NCBI RefSeq assembly: GCF_000238915.1
Contig: NZ_BAEG01000116.1
Span: 1-64,000, forward strand
Length of the DNA stretch: 64,000 bases
Reading direction: 5' to 3'
Origin: Arthrobacter globiformis NBRC 12137
GTDB taxonomy: Bacteria > Actinomycetota > Actinomycetes > Actinomycetales > Micrococcaceae
Positions within the stretch are counted from its first letter, which is position 1. The number at the start of each line of letters is the position of its first letter. Below the pieces are notes generated by a model. That model did no database searches, was not told where the DNA came from, and saw nothing but the letters and a program-made list of their open reading frames with translations. Made by a program: the position numbers and the translations under genes. Positions 15,737 through 25,083 of the stretch are shown here, one piece after another.

Positions 15737-16951
15737 ATGGAACACTTAAGAATTGTTCTTTATTCACACGACTCGGTGGGTCTCGGTCACGTTCGGCGCA
15801 ATCTCGCGCTTGCCCACGCCCTGAGTAACCAGCTTCCCGTCCTGACGGGTCGTCCTGTGACAGGCATCCTCGTTTCCGGCACGGCACTGGCCCCCGGGTT
15901 TGACGTTCCTGCCTGCTGGGACTGGGTCATCCTGCCCGGAGTGGAAAAGAGCACTGCCGGCTATCAGCCCCGCAACCTGAGCGTTCCGATGCAGGACCTC
16001 ATCTCGCTCCGCGCCGGCCTGCTCGAATCCGTGCTGGGCAGCTTCCGACCCGACCTGGTGGTGGTTGACCGCCACGCCACCGGCATCCACCGCGAACTTG
16101 AAGCCGCCCTGCGCCGGGCACGCGCGGCCGGGCCCGTCCGCACAGTTCTGGGACTGCGCGAGGTCCTGGATGAGCCTAAGGCAGCGATCGCCGAATGGGA
16201 GAAGGTGGGCGGCGCGCCACTGGTCAAAGACCTGTTTGACGCCATCTGGGTTTATGGGGACCCCGCTGTGCATGATCCCGTTGCGTGCGGGGAAATACCG
16301 CTGACCGTAGGGAAGCTGATCCACTACACCGGCTACCTTGCGGCAGGGCGGCCGCCCGGCTCCGGGAAGCTCCGCGTGCAGCGCCCTTATTTCATGACGA
16401 CGGTGGGCGGCGGCGCTGACGGGCACGCCCTGGCAGCCATGGCAGCGGCGACCGATCTGCCGCCGGGAGTGGGGCACCTGATCGTTGCCGGGCCGCAAAT
16501 GCCCGCCGAACAGCTCAACGATCTGCGCCTACACGCCACGGCGGGCACCAGAATCGTGGACACTCTGGACGACATGGTGCTTCATCTGCGGGGGGCCCAG
16601 GCCATCGTGTCCATGGGTGGCTACAACACCGTGTGCGAAATCATGAGCACCGACGTTCCTGCCCTGATTGTGCCGCGCATCCACGCCCGCTTCGAGCAGC
16701 GGATCAGGGCCGCCTCCCTGGCTTCCGCGGGGTACCTGGAATATCGCGAGATCACCACATTGACGCCGAGGTTCCTCTCCGGCTGGCTGGTCCGCCGGCT
16801 GGGCAGCAGGGTCGACCGGAGGCAGGCGCGGCTTGACGGGCTGGTCCGCGTGCCGCAGCTCGCGGCCGAACTCCTGCAGCCCCTGCTGCACCCTGACGCA
16901 TCCTCGGCGGCCAGCAGCTCACGGGAAGGTGCCGCGCATGTTGCAATCTGA
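15737..16951 (+). CDS. Predicted glycosyltransferase, MurG/GT28-like fold
   Basis: First gene of the seven-gene operon. 404 residues from ATG 15737 (GGGGG 7-11 bases upstream). The N-terminus has GLGHVRRNLAL at 15-25, a nucleotide-sugar transferase loop of GT-B enzymes, and the C-terminal half has VSMGGYNTVCEI near 290-303, the donor-binding region as in MurG. The domain resembles the uncharacterised predicted glycosyltransferases grouped in COG4671. No signal peptide; cytoplasmic or peripheral at the membrane. The next gene starts 14 bases before its stop. Donor and acceptor unknown; UDP-glucuronate made by the last gene of the operon is a candidate donor. Confidence 0.85.
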   Translation: MEHLRIVLYSHDSVGLGHVRRNLALAHALSNQLPVLTGRPVTGILVSGTALAPGFDVPACWDWVILPGVEKSTAGYQPRNLSVPMQDLISLRAGLLESVLGSFRPDLVVVDRHATGIHRELEAALRRARAAGPVRTVLGLREVLDEPKAAIAEWEKVGGAPLVKDLFDAIWVYGDPAVHDPVACGEIPLTVGKLIHYTGYLAAGRPPGSGKLRVQRPYFMTTVGGGADGHALAAMAAATDLPPGVGHLIVAGPQMPAEQLNDLRLHATAGTRIVDTLDDMVLHLRGAQAIVSMGGYNTVCEIMSTDVPALIVPRIHARFEQRIRAASLASAGYLEYREITTLTPRFLSGWLVRRLGSRVDRRQARLDGLVRVPQLAAELLQPLLHPDASSAASSSREGAAHVAI

Positions 16952-18155
16952 ACCGGCTACCGCCTACATCCTGAAAATGTACCCGCGGTTCTCCGAAACG
17001 TTCATCGTGTCAGAGATTCTGGCACGCGAGGCAGCCGGCGACAGGATCGAGATCTTCTCCCTGCGCCCGCCCAACGATCCGCGGTTCCATCCCGAGCTGG
17101 CGCGGGTCAAGGCACCCGTAACGTATATTGGCCGCCCGAAGAGCGCCGAGCGTGTCTGGGAGACCTTCCGCGCCGCGGAAGCCGCCGGTCTCGCCCCGGC
17201 TGTGTCCCGGGTTTTCGCGGAACTGGCCACCATGGACACAAACGATGCTCTTCAGGCCATCAACCTCGCCGTCACCCTGCAGAACCACAAGATCAGGCAC
17301 ATGCACGTTCACTTCGCGTCAATCCCCACGACCGTGGCGAGGCTTGCCTCGGCCATTACCGGCATCCCCTATTCCTTCACGGCCCACGCGGTGGATATTT
17401 TCGTTGGGGCCGTCGACGACGATCTCCGGACCAAGTTTGACCAGGCCCACCACGCCGTGACGATCAGCGAGTACAACCTGAGGTTCCTCCGCCGCCGCTT
17501 CCCGGACGTTACCTCCCGCCTGCACCTTGTGCGCAACGGCCTGGAGCTCGAGCGCTTCCCGTACCGCGACCCCCGGCCTGTCGGCGCCACGGTGCGGGTA
17601 GCCGCCGTCGGACGGCTCGTGGAGAAGAAGGGATTCCAGCATCTGATGCCGGCGGCCGCGGAGCTGGTGTCGCAGGGTTTCCCGCTGGACATGAGGATCG
17701 CCGGCACGGGGGTGTTGGCCGACCAGCTGCAGTGCACGGTCGGTCAGCTCGGGCTGGACAGGCACGTGAGGCTGCTCGGTCCGCAGACCCAGGACCAGGT
17801 CCATGAGCTGCTGGACTCCTGCGACGTGTTCGTTGCTCCCTGCGTCGTAGCGGCGGACGGCAACGCGGACGGGATGCCAACGGTGCTGCTGGAGGCCATG
17901 GCCGCCGGGGTGCCCTGCATCTCTACGGCAGTAACGGGCATTCCCGAGGCTGTACGGAACGGGCAGACCGGAATCCTGACGCAGCCCGGCCAGCCCCATC
18001 TGCTCGCCCAAGCGATCCGCCGCATGAGTTCACCAGCCACAGACCGGGTTGTGCTGGCCAGGAACGCCCGCGCACTGATCGAGAAGGAATACGACGCGCG
18101 GCGGCAGGCTGAGGCGCTCCGGGCCCTGTCGCCGGCGGCAAGGAAGGTAGCGTGA
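16938..18155 (+). CDS. GT4-family glycosyltransferase A
   Basis: 405-residue GT-B glycosyltransferase. ATG 16938 lies inside the end of the previous gene (14-base overlap). N-terminal acceptor domain begins AYILKMYPRFSETFIVSE, a start typical of colanic/capsular-type GT4 enzymes; the hinge segment LVRNGLELERFPY, the VGRLVEKKGF phosphate-binding stretch and GMPTVLLEAMAAGVP with the E-x7-E donor motif follow. It probably adds a sugar to the growing glycan on the cytoplasmic side. Sugar specificity is not readable. Confidence 0.92.
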   Translation: MLQSEPATAYILKMYPRFSETFIVSEILAREAAGDRIEIFSLRPPNDPRFHPELARVKAPVTYIGRPKSAERVWETFRAAEAAGLAPAVSRVFAELATMDTNDALQAINLAVTLQNHKIRHMHVHFASIPTTVARLASAITGIPYSFTAHAVDIFVGAVDDDLRTKFDQAHHAVTISEYNLRFLRRRFPDVTSRLHLVRNGLELERFPYRDPRPVGATVRVAAVGRLVEKKGFQHLMPAAAELVSQGFPLDMRIAGTGVLADQLQCTVGQLGLDRHVRLLGPQTQDQVHELLDSCDVFVAPCVVAADGNADGMPTVLLEAMAAGVPCISTAVTGIPEAVRNGQTGILTQPGQPHLLAQAIRRMSSPATDRVVLARNARALIEKEYDARRQAEALRALSPAARKVA

Positions 18156-19360
18156 TGCGCGTCGCCTATGTTTGTGCCGACCCGGGAGTCCCGGTCTTCG
18201 GCACCAAGGGATCATCAGTCCATGTGCAGGAAATCGTGCGGGCTTGGCACCGGGCCGGGGCCGATGTCACGGTCTACTGCACCCGTGCAGGGACCGACCG
18301 GCCGGCGGATTTGGCCGGGCTGCCCGTCGTCGAAATCCCGCCTCACCGCGCTGACCGGGCAGGGCCTGTTTACGGGGCCGGGCCAGCTTCTGGGGAGGAG
18401 CGGGAGCGTGCCATCGAAGAGGCAGCAGCGGCCCTGGCGGAGGCGGTGGTCCGGGACGGCTGCGACGTGATCTACGAGCGCTACTCGCTCTTCAGCCGGG
18501 CCCTGGCCATGGCCGCCGGAGCCCTACGGGTCCCAGGGGTGCTGGAGGTTAACGCGCCGTTGATCGAGGAACAGCAGCAGTACCGGCAGCTGTTCGACCG
18601 CCGTCTGGCCGAGGCCGTACTCCATCGCAACGCCCTGGCAGCGGACACCGTGGCCGCTGTCTCGGAGCCCGTGGTGCGGTGGGTGAAGCAGCGCGTTCCC
18701 GAGGCCAGGACCGTGCTGGCACCCAACGGCGTAAACACGGAACGGATCCGTCCCCGGCCGCGCGGCCGCCGCCACCCGCGCCAACTGACCGTGGGATTCG
18801 TGGGCAGCCTGAAACCCTGGCACGGTGTCCCCGCCCTGCTCACCGCGGTGGCGCTGGCCAACGCCGAGGCAGGCACTGACGGAAGGTGGACCGTGAAGAT
18901 CATTGGCGACGGCCCCGGCAGGCAGAACCTCGAGAGGGCTGCAGCGGGGCTGGGCGTCGAGGCGGAGTTCACCGGCGCCGTGCCGCCTGATGCGGTGCCC
19001 GGGCTGCTGCATAAATGCGATGCCGCCGCTGCTCCATACCCGCAGCCTGTCCCCGACCGGGACGACTACTTTTCACCGCTGAAGGTCTACGAGTACCTTG
19101 CCGCCGGCATGCCGATCGTGGCCACGGCGGTGGGCCAGATACCGTCCATCCTGGAAGACGGACGCACAGGCCTGCTCGTTGCGCCGGGCGATCCGGCGGC
19201 CTTCGCCGCAGCATTGAACCGTCTGGCGGCTGACGCTGCGCTCCGCGAACGGCTGGGCACCCAGGCCCGGGCCGCCGCCGTCGAACACCACAGTTGGGAC
19301 GGTGTGCTTGCCCTGATCACCGAGTCGCTGGCAATCCGGCGGGAGGTGGCTTGGCCATGA
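18152..19360 (+). CDS. GT4-family glycosyltransferase B
   Basis: 402-residue GT-B enzyme beginning with GTG at 18152, overlapping the previous stop by 4 bases (an ATG at 18155 is in frame and also possible). Landmarks: GTKGSSVHVQEIVRA in the N-terminal acceptor domain, LAPNGVNTERI at the hinge, VGFVGSLKPWHG, and PLKVYEYLAAGMPIVATAVG with the donor-site Glu pair. Different enough from GT4 A to act on another step. Translationally coupled at both ends. Confidence 0.92.
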   Translation: MMRVAYVCADPGVPVFGTKGSSVHVQEIVRAWHRAGADVTVYCTRAGTDRPADLAGLPVVEIPPHRADRAGPVYGAGPASGEERERAIEEAAAALAEAVVRDGCDVIYERYSLFSRALAMAAGALRVPGVLEVNAPLIEEQQQYRQLFDRRLAEAVLHRNALAADTVAAVSEPVVRWVKQRVPEARTVLAPNGVNTERIRPRPRGRRHPRQLTVGFVGSLKPWHGVPALLTAVALANAEAGTDGRWTVKIIGDGPGRQNLERAAAGLGVEAEFTGAVPPDAVPGLLHKCDAAAAPYPQPVPDRDDYFSPLKVYEYLAAGMPIVATAVGQIPSILEDGRTGLLVAPGDPAAFAAALNRLAADAALRERLGTQARAAAVEHHSWDGVLALITESLAIRREVAWP

Positions 19361-21264
19361 CCGCGCACGCCCACCGGGCCCAGCCGTCAGCGCAGCAAGC
19401 GGCCGCCGCGCGGAAGCAGGCGTGGCCGCCACGGCGCGGGCGGAACGCCGGGCCGTCAGTACCGGAGTCCGGGCTTCGGCGCACGCTGCGGTGCGTGCGC
19501 CCGCATCTCCAGGGCCATCGCCTCCTCATGACTGGTGGATTCGCCGGACTGACGTTCGACGTGGTTTTCCGCCTGGTGGAACCGTGGCCCCTCAAGCTAG
19601 TGGTCGATGCCGTTTCCCGCTCGCTTGGCGCCACACTCCACAAACCCGGGCCCTCGATGGACGCCAGCCTGCAGACGCTCATCCTGTGCGGGGCGGCGGT
19701 GGTGGCCATCAGCATCGGGCGCGCCATCGCCAACTACTGGTCAGCAGTCTGCTTCGCCCTCATCGGCTCGAGGGTCGCTGCGGACTTGAGGGCACGGGCC
19801 TTCCGCCACGTGCAGAGCCTGTCCATGCGCCACCACACACGTGCGTCCACCGGGGACACAGTTCAGCGACTGGTGGGTGATGTGTCCCGCCTGCAGGACG
19901 TGGCAATCACCGCCGGGCTGCCGCTCATGGGCAACATGGCCACCCTGGCGGCGATGATCGGCATCCTGCTCCTGCTGGATCCCCTGCTCTCGTTGGTAGT
20001 GGTTTTGGCAGGCGGCGTCTTCGTGCTCCTGTCCCGCGCCAGCTCAGGCCAGATCACGGCGGCGGCCGGCAACTCCCGCAAGGGTGAAGGGCACCTGGCC
20101 ACGACGGCCGCGCAGACTTTGGGTGCCATCCGCGAGGTCCAGGCTTACGGCCTGGAGGACACCATCAGTTCCAGCTTCCGCAGCAGCAACCAGGCAACCT
20201 TGGGAACGGGTGTTGCGGCGCTGCGGCTCGCCGCAGGCCTCGAGCGGCGCACGGACGTGCTGATCGGCGTCGCCACGGCAGTGGTCTTGGCCGGCGGCGG
20301 CTGGCGGGTCATGGAGCACGTGATCACGCCGGGTGACCTGGTGATATTCCTGATGTACCTCAAGACGGGAATGAAACCGCTCAAGGACGTGGCGAAACAA
20401 ATTGGCCGGATCGCCCGGGCCACAGCCTCCGGTGAGCGCGTGGCGGACTTGCTGGAAGCACAGACGGACCTGCCGGAGTCCGCCCATGCCCGCCGCCTGG
20501 ACAACAGGAACCCGGACATCGTGATTGAAGGCGTCTCAGCGGGTCACGGCGACGGAATGGTGCTCCACGGGATCCACCTGACCATTCCGGCCGGTGAGCA
20601 CGTGGCCATCCTCGGCCCGTCCGGCGCCGGAAAGTCCACTCTGGCCAGCCTGATCCTGCGCATGCTCGATCCCGCCACGGGGTCGGTCAGGGTGGGCGGC
20701 GCGGACCTGCGGGAACTTAAAATCGCGTCCGTGCGGTCCCATGTGTCCATCCTGCTGCAGGACTCCGTGCTGTTCGGTGCCTCCGTCCGGGACAACATCC
20801 GGTTCGGCCGGCTCGACGCCACGGACCGGGAAGTCGAGGAGGCTGCTGCCCTGGCCCAGGCCGGCGACTTCATCCGGTCTCTTCCGGACGGCTACGACAC
20901 AGTACTGGGCGAAGCGGCGAAGGACCTCTCCGGCGGCCAGCGGCAGCGGATCGCCATTGCCCGTGCCATTCTCCGGCGGGCCCCGATCGTGATTCTCGAC
21001 GAAGCGACAGCTGGCCTGGACCCCGCCTCCCGGGATTCCGTCCTGCAGGCCCTCGCCGCCCTAACCCGCGAACGGACCTCCATCACGATCACCCACGATC
21101 CCCACTCCGCTCGTTCCTGCGACCGCATCGTGTGGCTCGAAAACGGCAGGATTGTGGAGGAGGGACGCCCGGAGGAGCTGCTGCGGGATCCCGGGTCCAG
21201 GTTCTCCCGCTGGATGGATGACGAAGACCCCAGCCGGCCCGACGAGAAGCTGGAAGTGCAATGA
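19357..21264 (+). CDS. ABC exporter (fused TMD-NBD) of the glycoconjugate operon
   Basis: Half-transporter of 635 residues, all ATPase motifs canonical: Walker A GPSGAGKS (420-427), signature LSGGQ (524-528), Walker B IVILDEA (544-550), H-loop ITHD. So it should act as a homodimer, unlike the exporter pair at 7-11 kb. A basic, Ala/Gln-rich 40-residue cytoplasmic extension precedes the first membrane helix (about 55-75). ATG 19357 overlaps the preceding stop (ATGA). Its place after three glycosyltransferases suggests flipping or export of a lipid-linked or small glycoside, as MsbA-type exporters do. Confidence 0.92.
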   Translation: MTAHAHRAQPSAQQAAAARKQAWPPRRGRNAGPSVPESGLRRTLRCVRPHLQGHRLLMTGGFAGLTFDVVFRLVEPWPLKLVVDAVSRSLGATLHKPGPSMDASLQTLILCGAAVVAISIGRAIANYWSAVCFALIGSRVAADLRARAFRHVQSLSMRHHTRASTGDTVQRLVGDVSRLQDVAITAGLPLMGNMATLAAMIGILLLLDPLLSLVVVLAGGVFVLLSRASSGQITAAAGNSRKGEGHLATTAAQTLGAIREVQAYGLEDTISSSFRSSNQATLGTGVAALRLAAGLERRTDVLIGVATAVVLAGGGWRVMEHVITPGDLVIFLMYLKTGMKPLKDVAKQIGRIARATASGERVADLLEAQTDLPESAHARRLDNRNPDIVIEGVSAGHGDGMVLHGIHLTIPAGEHVAILGPSGAGKSTLASLILRMLDPATGSVRVGGADLRELKIASVRSHVSILLQDSVLFGASVRDNIRFGRLDATDREVEEAAALAQAGDFIRSLPDGYDTVLGEAAKDLSGGQRQRIAIARAILRRAPIVILDEATAGLDPASRDSVLQALAALTRERTSITITHDPHSARSCDRIVWLENGRIVEEGRPEELLRDPGSRFSRWMDDEDPSRPDEKLEVQ

Positions 21265-22556
21265 ACGCCTCGCACTCCGAGTTCAAGAACCCGGACCGTT
21301 CCTTGGCCGGACGCGATGATGCGCTCCCCGGCCTGCCCTACCTGTTGGACGACGCCCGCCTGTCCTCGTTGCTCGGCGAAACCGTCCGCGTGACCCGGGT
21401 CCGCTACAAACCCCGCACCTCCCTGCTGGTGGCATTCCGGCGCATCCGCAACGGGAGTTTCGATTACGGCTGGGCGCACACCTTGTCCTCTCCCGCCAAG
21501 CTGTTGAGGCGCGAAAGTACATCACGGTCCCGTGGCGGGAACGTACGCATTCTCCGGCCCGATCCCAGGCAGGACGACATGCTGGTGGCGGTCGGCGGCA
21601 CTGCCGACGACTGGGCCCTGCACAAGAACCTGTTGTGGCTTTACGAGCACGGCATCGAACGGCTAGGGCTCCACTACGGGCCGGACACTGGCCTGCCGGC
21701 CGGCAGCAGCGTGCTGCGCTACAAGCCCGAACGTCGGCTGGTGCTCTTAGCATCCAGCACCGCGGCCCCGGTAGTGCTCAAGGCCGCCGCGAAACCTGCC
21801 TCGCCCGGACAACAAGCACATTTCCTGGACCGGCTACGCCTGCACGGTGTTCCCCTCCTCCCCCAGTTGGGGGACACGGAATGCCTGGCGAATGGAATCA
21901 GCGCCTGCGTGGCCTGGGGCCGGGGTGACCTCACCGAGTTCGACGACGATTCCAGAGCCTTCACTGCCGGGGAAGCCCTGGCCAGACTGCATGGGATACC
22001 GATCACCGGCAGGACGGTTGCCGAAGCGGCTGATTCCAGCCTCCAGGACGGAGCGGGCAGCTGGCTGGCCCAGGTCACCGCGCAGCTGAAGGCCACCCGC
22101 AGCATGGTCTCCTCTCTAGTCCCTGCATACGAGGAACCGGCACGGTGCATCGAGGCCGAGCTCGGTTTCCTGCTGTTGGAAGGAGCCGGGTCCGGCCGGG
22201 TCCTGGTTCATGGCGACTTCTCTCCGGATCAGGTGCTGGTGGGAGGGTCAGAGGTTCGTCTTATCGATTTCGACCGTGCGCGTCCCGGGATGGCGGAGGC
22301 CGATCTGGGATCGTTCGCCGCAGTGGAGGAGACGGTGCTGCCGGGATGGGAGAGAGCACATGCAGGTGGCCCGAAGACAGCCCGCCTCATCGAAGGCTAC
22401 GTCGGAGCGGGCGGCCGGTTCTCACAGACCGCGGTAGATGCCTGGGCTGCTTTCCGGCTCTTTAACAACAGCGTTGAGCCCTTCCGGAACCGGTCCCCGG
22501 AATGGGCGGCAGGCATGTCCTGGCATCTCAACCGGGCAATGGAGCTGATCTCGTGA
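21261..22556 (+). CDS. APH-like phosphotransferase A, with duplicated N-lobe motif
   Basis: 431-residue kinase-like protein of the aminoglycoside phosphotransferase/choline kinase fold. Catalytic loop HGDFSPDQ (317-324) and metal site LIDFD (334-338) are present; the Asn usual in HGDxxxxN is Gln. The N-lobe is odd: the strand motif RYKPRTSLLV at 48-57 recurs as RYKPERRLVL at 153-162, followed by VVLKAA with a candidate ATP-site Lys-174. ATG 21261 overlaps the exporter stop by 4 bases. An antibiotic-resistance role is unlikely; in this context phosphorylation of a sugar or small head group is more probable. Confidence 0.85.
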   Translation: MNASHSEFKNPDRSLAGRDDALPGLPYLLDDARLSSLLGETVRVTRVRYKPRTSLLVAFRRIRNGSFDYGWAHTLSSPAKLLRRESTSRSRGGNVRILRPDPRQDDMLVAVGGTADDWALHKNLLWLYEHGIERLGLHYGPDTGLPAGSSVLRYKPERRLVLLASSTAAPVVLKAAAKPASPGQQAHFLDRLRLHGVPLLPQLGDTECLANGISACVAWGRGDLTEFDDDSRAFTAGEALARLHGIPITGRTVAEAADSSLQDGAGSWLAQVTAQLKATRSMVSSLVPAYEEPARCIEAELGFLLLEGAGSGRVLVHGDFSPDQVLVGGSEVRLIDFDRARPGMAEADLGSFAAVEETVLPGWERAHAGGPKTARLIEGYVGAGGRFSQTAVDAWAAFRLFNNSVEPFRNRSPEWAAGMSWHLNRAMELIS

Positions 22557-23653
22557 ACTGGCATCCTCCCGTTCCCCACCGGGTGACCGACGCCGCCGGA
22601 ACCGTTTGGTCCGTCCGGCGGGCGTGGCCCGGCGCTTCGGCGGGCCGATATGTCCTGGAAGTCCGGAATCCGGCCCGGCCCGGTGTCCTGGCGGGCCACT
22701 TCAGTGAGGGCCGGTTCGACCCCGTCACTGTCAATGACCACCGCTTGCCCGCCCTCTCCGCAGAATCGTCGAAGGGCGAAGTTGTGGTTCACCGGGCCCA
22801 CAAACGCGCTGTGCTGCGCACTTCGGCAAGCTACATCAAGGTGTTCCGCCCCGGATGGGCGCCCGCGGCGGCCGTCGGCCACGGCACAGCCACCGCTCCC
22901 CCGGCCGGTGGCGGCTTCAGAACCCCCCGGCTGATCAGCGTCGGGCAGGATGTCCTGGTCTTCAGCCCCGTCGCTGGCCGTTCCTTCTACGAGCTCGGCC
23001 AGGATCAAACCGGCATCACCGATGCGTTCTATGCCAGCAAATGGGATGAGTGGCAGCGGGCCTGGACGGCGACTTTAACCGGAGCCGGCAGCACGGCCTT
23101 TCTGGAGCGCCTTCCGCTGCACGACGCAGAGGCGGAACTGGTCATCCTGCGGCGTTGGATCGAGCACTGGCTGCGCCACAGCGAGGGCATCGCCGAAGCC
23201 GCTAAGGAACGCGCGGCTCTCCTGGCACGGGCCGATGTGGTGACGGCCGGCCTCCTCGCCACGCCGCGGGATCGCCTGGGCTGGGCCCACGGGGACCTGC
23301 ATGACAAGCAGATGCTTGGCCAGGGCTACCCGGGTGCGCCGGGCCTGCTGGATTTTGACGAGGCCTGCACGGCCGAGGCGGCCTTGGATCTGGCCAATCT
23401 GGACGTGCATCTGGAACTCAGGTGGCGGCAAAAACTGCTGACCACCCGACGGTATGACATCGCCCACGCCAGCATAATGTCCGCGGCCGAACGCATTCAC
23501 GCCAGCCCCGGCAGGCTTGCCGCCTATGCCGCTTCCACACGGCTCCGGCTGGCATGCCTGTATTCGTTCCGGCCGCCTTGGGGGCCGCAGGCAGCCACGT
23601 ACCTAACGTCCCTGGACCCGGCCCCGCGGGAACAGCCAGAAAGCCGACACTAA
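22553..23653 (+). CDS. APH-like phosphotransferase B
   Basis: 366 residues from GTG 22553, overlapping the stop of kinase A by 4 bases. ATP-site strand YIKVFRP (Lys-96), catalytic loop HGDLHDKQ (246-253) and metal motif LLDFDEA (265-271) are clear; the Asn of the catalytic loop is again Gln. Kinase A and B are only distantly alike, so this is an old pair rather than a fresh duplication. UDP-glucose dehydrogenase starts one base after its stop. Likely substrate is an intermediate of the glycoconjugate pathway; not determined. Confidence 0.88.
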   Translation: MNWHPPVPHRVTDAAGTVWSVRRAWPGASAGRYVLEVRNPARPGVLAGHFSEGRFDPVTVNDHRLPALSAESSKGEVVVHRAHKRAVLRTSASYIKVFRPGWAPAAAVGHGTATAPPAGGGFRTPRLISVGQDVLVFSPVAGRSFYELGQDQTGITDAFYASKWDEWQRAWTATLTGAGSTAFLERLPLHDAEAELVILRRWIEHWLRHSEGIAEAAKERAALLARADVVTAGLLATPRDRLGWAHGDLHDKQMLGQGYPGAPGLLDFDEACTAEAALDLANLDVHLELRWRQKLLTTRRYDIAHASIMSAAERIHASPGRLAAYAASTRLRLACLYSFRPPWGPQAATYLTSLDPAPREQPESRH

Positions 23654-23654
23654 C

Positions 23655-25070
23655 ATGATCAATTTCCCAAGGCGGGAAGCGGACGCGCTTTCCCTGTCCG
23701 TTATCGGGACCGGGTACCTTGGCGCAACGCACGCCGTCTGCATGGCACTGCTGGGGCACAGCGTGGTGGGGATCGACGTCGACGAGAACAAGATCCGTTC
23801 ACTCGCCAGCGGAACACTGCCGTTCTACGAACCGGAACTGCAGGAACTGCTCCGCCGGATGCTGGAGAGCGGCAGACTAAGCTTCAGCACCGACTTCTCC
23901 GCCGCGGCGGGCGCAGACATTCATTTCCTGTGCGTCGGTACCCCGCAGATGCCCGACTCGCCGGCCGCCGACCTCCGCTTCCTGGACGCCGCCCTCGCCC
24001 GGCTGGCACCGCACCTGGACAGGGCCTGCCTCGTCGCCGGCAAATCCACCGTGCCCATCGGCACCGCCGAGCGGCTCGCAGCATTCCTCCGGTCGAGCTC
24101 GCCCGCGGGTGATCAAGCCGAACTCGTCTGGAACCCCGAGTTCCTCCGGGAAGGGCACGCCGTCGAGGACACCCTGCACCCGGACCGGCTCGTGTTCGGC
24201 GTGGCGTCCGAGTGGGCCCGGGATCGGCTGGCAGCCTGCTACGCGCCCGTCATCGCCGACGGCACCCCAGTGGTGGAGACCGACCCCGCCACCGCCGAAC
24301 TGGTCAAGGCCGCCGCCAACTCCTTCCTGGCCACCAAAATCTCCTACATCAACGCGATGGCCGAAATCTGCGAAGCCACCGGCGCCGACGTCAACCAGCT
24401 CGCCACGGCCCTCTCCTACGACAACCGGATCGGCGGCCGGTTCCTCAAGCCCGGCCTCGGCTTCGGCGGCGGCTGCCTGCCCAAGGACATCCGCGCCTTC
24501 ACCCACCGGGCCAAAGAGCTCGGCGTCGGGCAGGCCGTGGGCTTCCTGCAGGAGGTCGACGCCATCAACCAGCGCCGCCGCCAGCGCACCGTGGACCTCA
24601 TCACCGAAATGGCCTGCGGGGACCTGGCCGGCGTGCACGTCACCGTCCTCGGCGCAGCCTTCAAACCCGACTCCGACGACATCCGCGACGCCCCCGCCCT
24701 CGACGTGGCCCGCATGCTCCACCAGGCCGGAGCCAAGGTCACGGTGTTCGACCCCAAAGCCATGGACAACGCCCGGCGCGCCTACCCGGACCTCGCCTAC
24801 GCCGACACCCTCGAAGCCGCCGTCACCGGCGCCGAGATCGTGGCCCTCCTCACCGAATGGGACGTTTTCCGCCGGGCGGACCCCGCCGCGCTCGGCGCCC
24901 TGGTGCAGCGGCGGAACATCGTCGACGGCCGGCACGCACTCGACGCCGAGGCCTACCGCGCCGCCGGCTGGGACTACCGCGCCCTCGGCGCCCCGAGCAA
25001 GCTGCCGGCCCCGGTTTCCCGGGGGCAGGGTTCATTCATTGCAGCGGCGCATGTGGCTGAGCCCGTATAG
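23655..25070 (+). CDS. UDP-glucose 6-dehydrogenase family protein
   Basis: 471-residue NAD-dependent nucleotide-sugar dehydrogenase that oxidises UDP-glucose to UDP-glucuronate in two steps (GDP-mannose or UDP-ManNAc relatives are alternatives). NAD fold GTGYLG at 18-23, NPEFLREG at 160-167, catalytic Cys-274 in GFGGGCLPKD, and the C-terminal substrate domain are complete. Last gene of the operon; ATG 23655 stands one base after the kinase B stop. Its presence implies that the exported glycan contains a uronic acid. Confidence 0.93.
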   Translation: MINFPRREADALSLSVIGTGYLGATHAVCMALLGHSVVGIDVDENKIRSLASGTLPFYEPELQELLRRMLESGRLSFSTDFSAAAGADIHFLCVGTPQMPDSPAADLRFLDAALARLAPHLDRACLVAGKSTVPIGTAERLAAFLRSSSPAGDQAELVWNPEFLREGHAVEDTLHPDRLVFGVASEWARDRLAACYAPVIADGTPVVETDPATAELVKAAANSFLATKISYINAMAEICEATGADVNQLATALSYDNRIGGRFLKPGLGFGGGCLPKDIRAFTHRAKELGVGQAVGFLQEVDAINQRRRQRTVDLITEMACGDLAGVHVTVLGAAFKPDSDDIRDAPALDVARMLHQAGAKVTVFDPKAMDNARRAYPDLAYADTLEAAVTGAEIVALLTEWDVFRRADPAALGALVQRRNIVDGRHALDAEAYRAAGWDYRALGAPSKLPAPVSRGQGSFIAAAHVAEPV

Positions 25071-25083
25071 CAGGCAGGACCGG

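Noticed and set aside
21261..23653. Aminoglycoside-resistance genes
   Set aside because: The fold is shared, but the genes are coupled to glycosyltransferases and an exporter, and no mobile element or resistance context is present.
23877..24935. 352-codon minus-strand frame inside the UDP-glucose dehydrogenase gene
   Set aside because: Shadow frame; the plus-strand enzyme has all catalytic residues.
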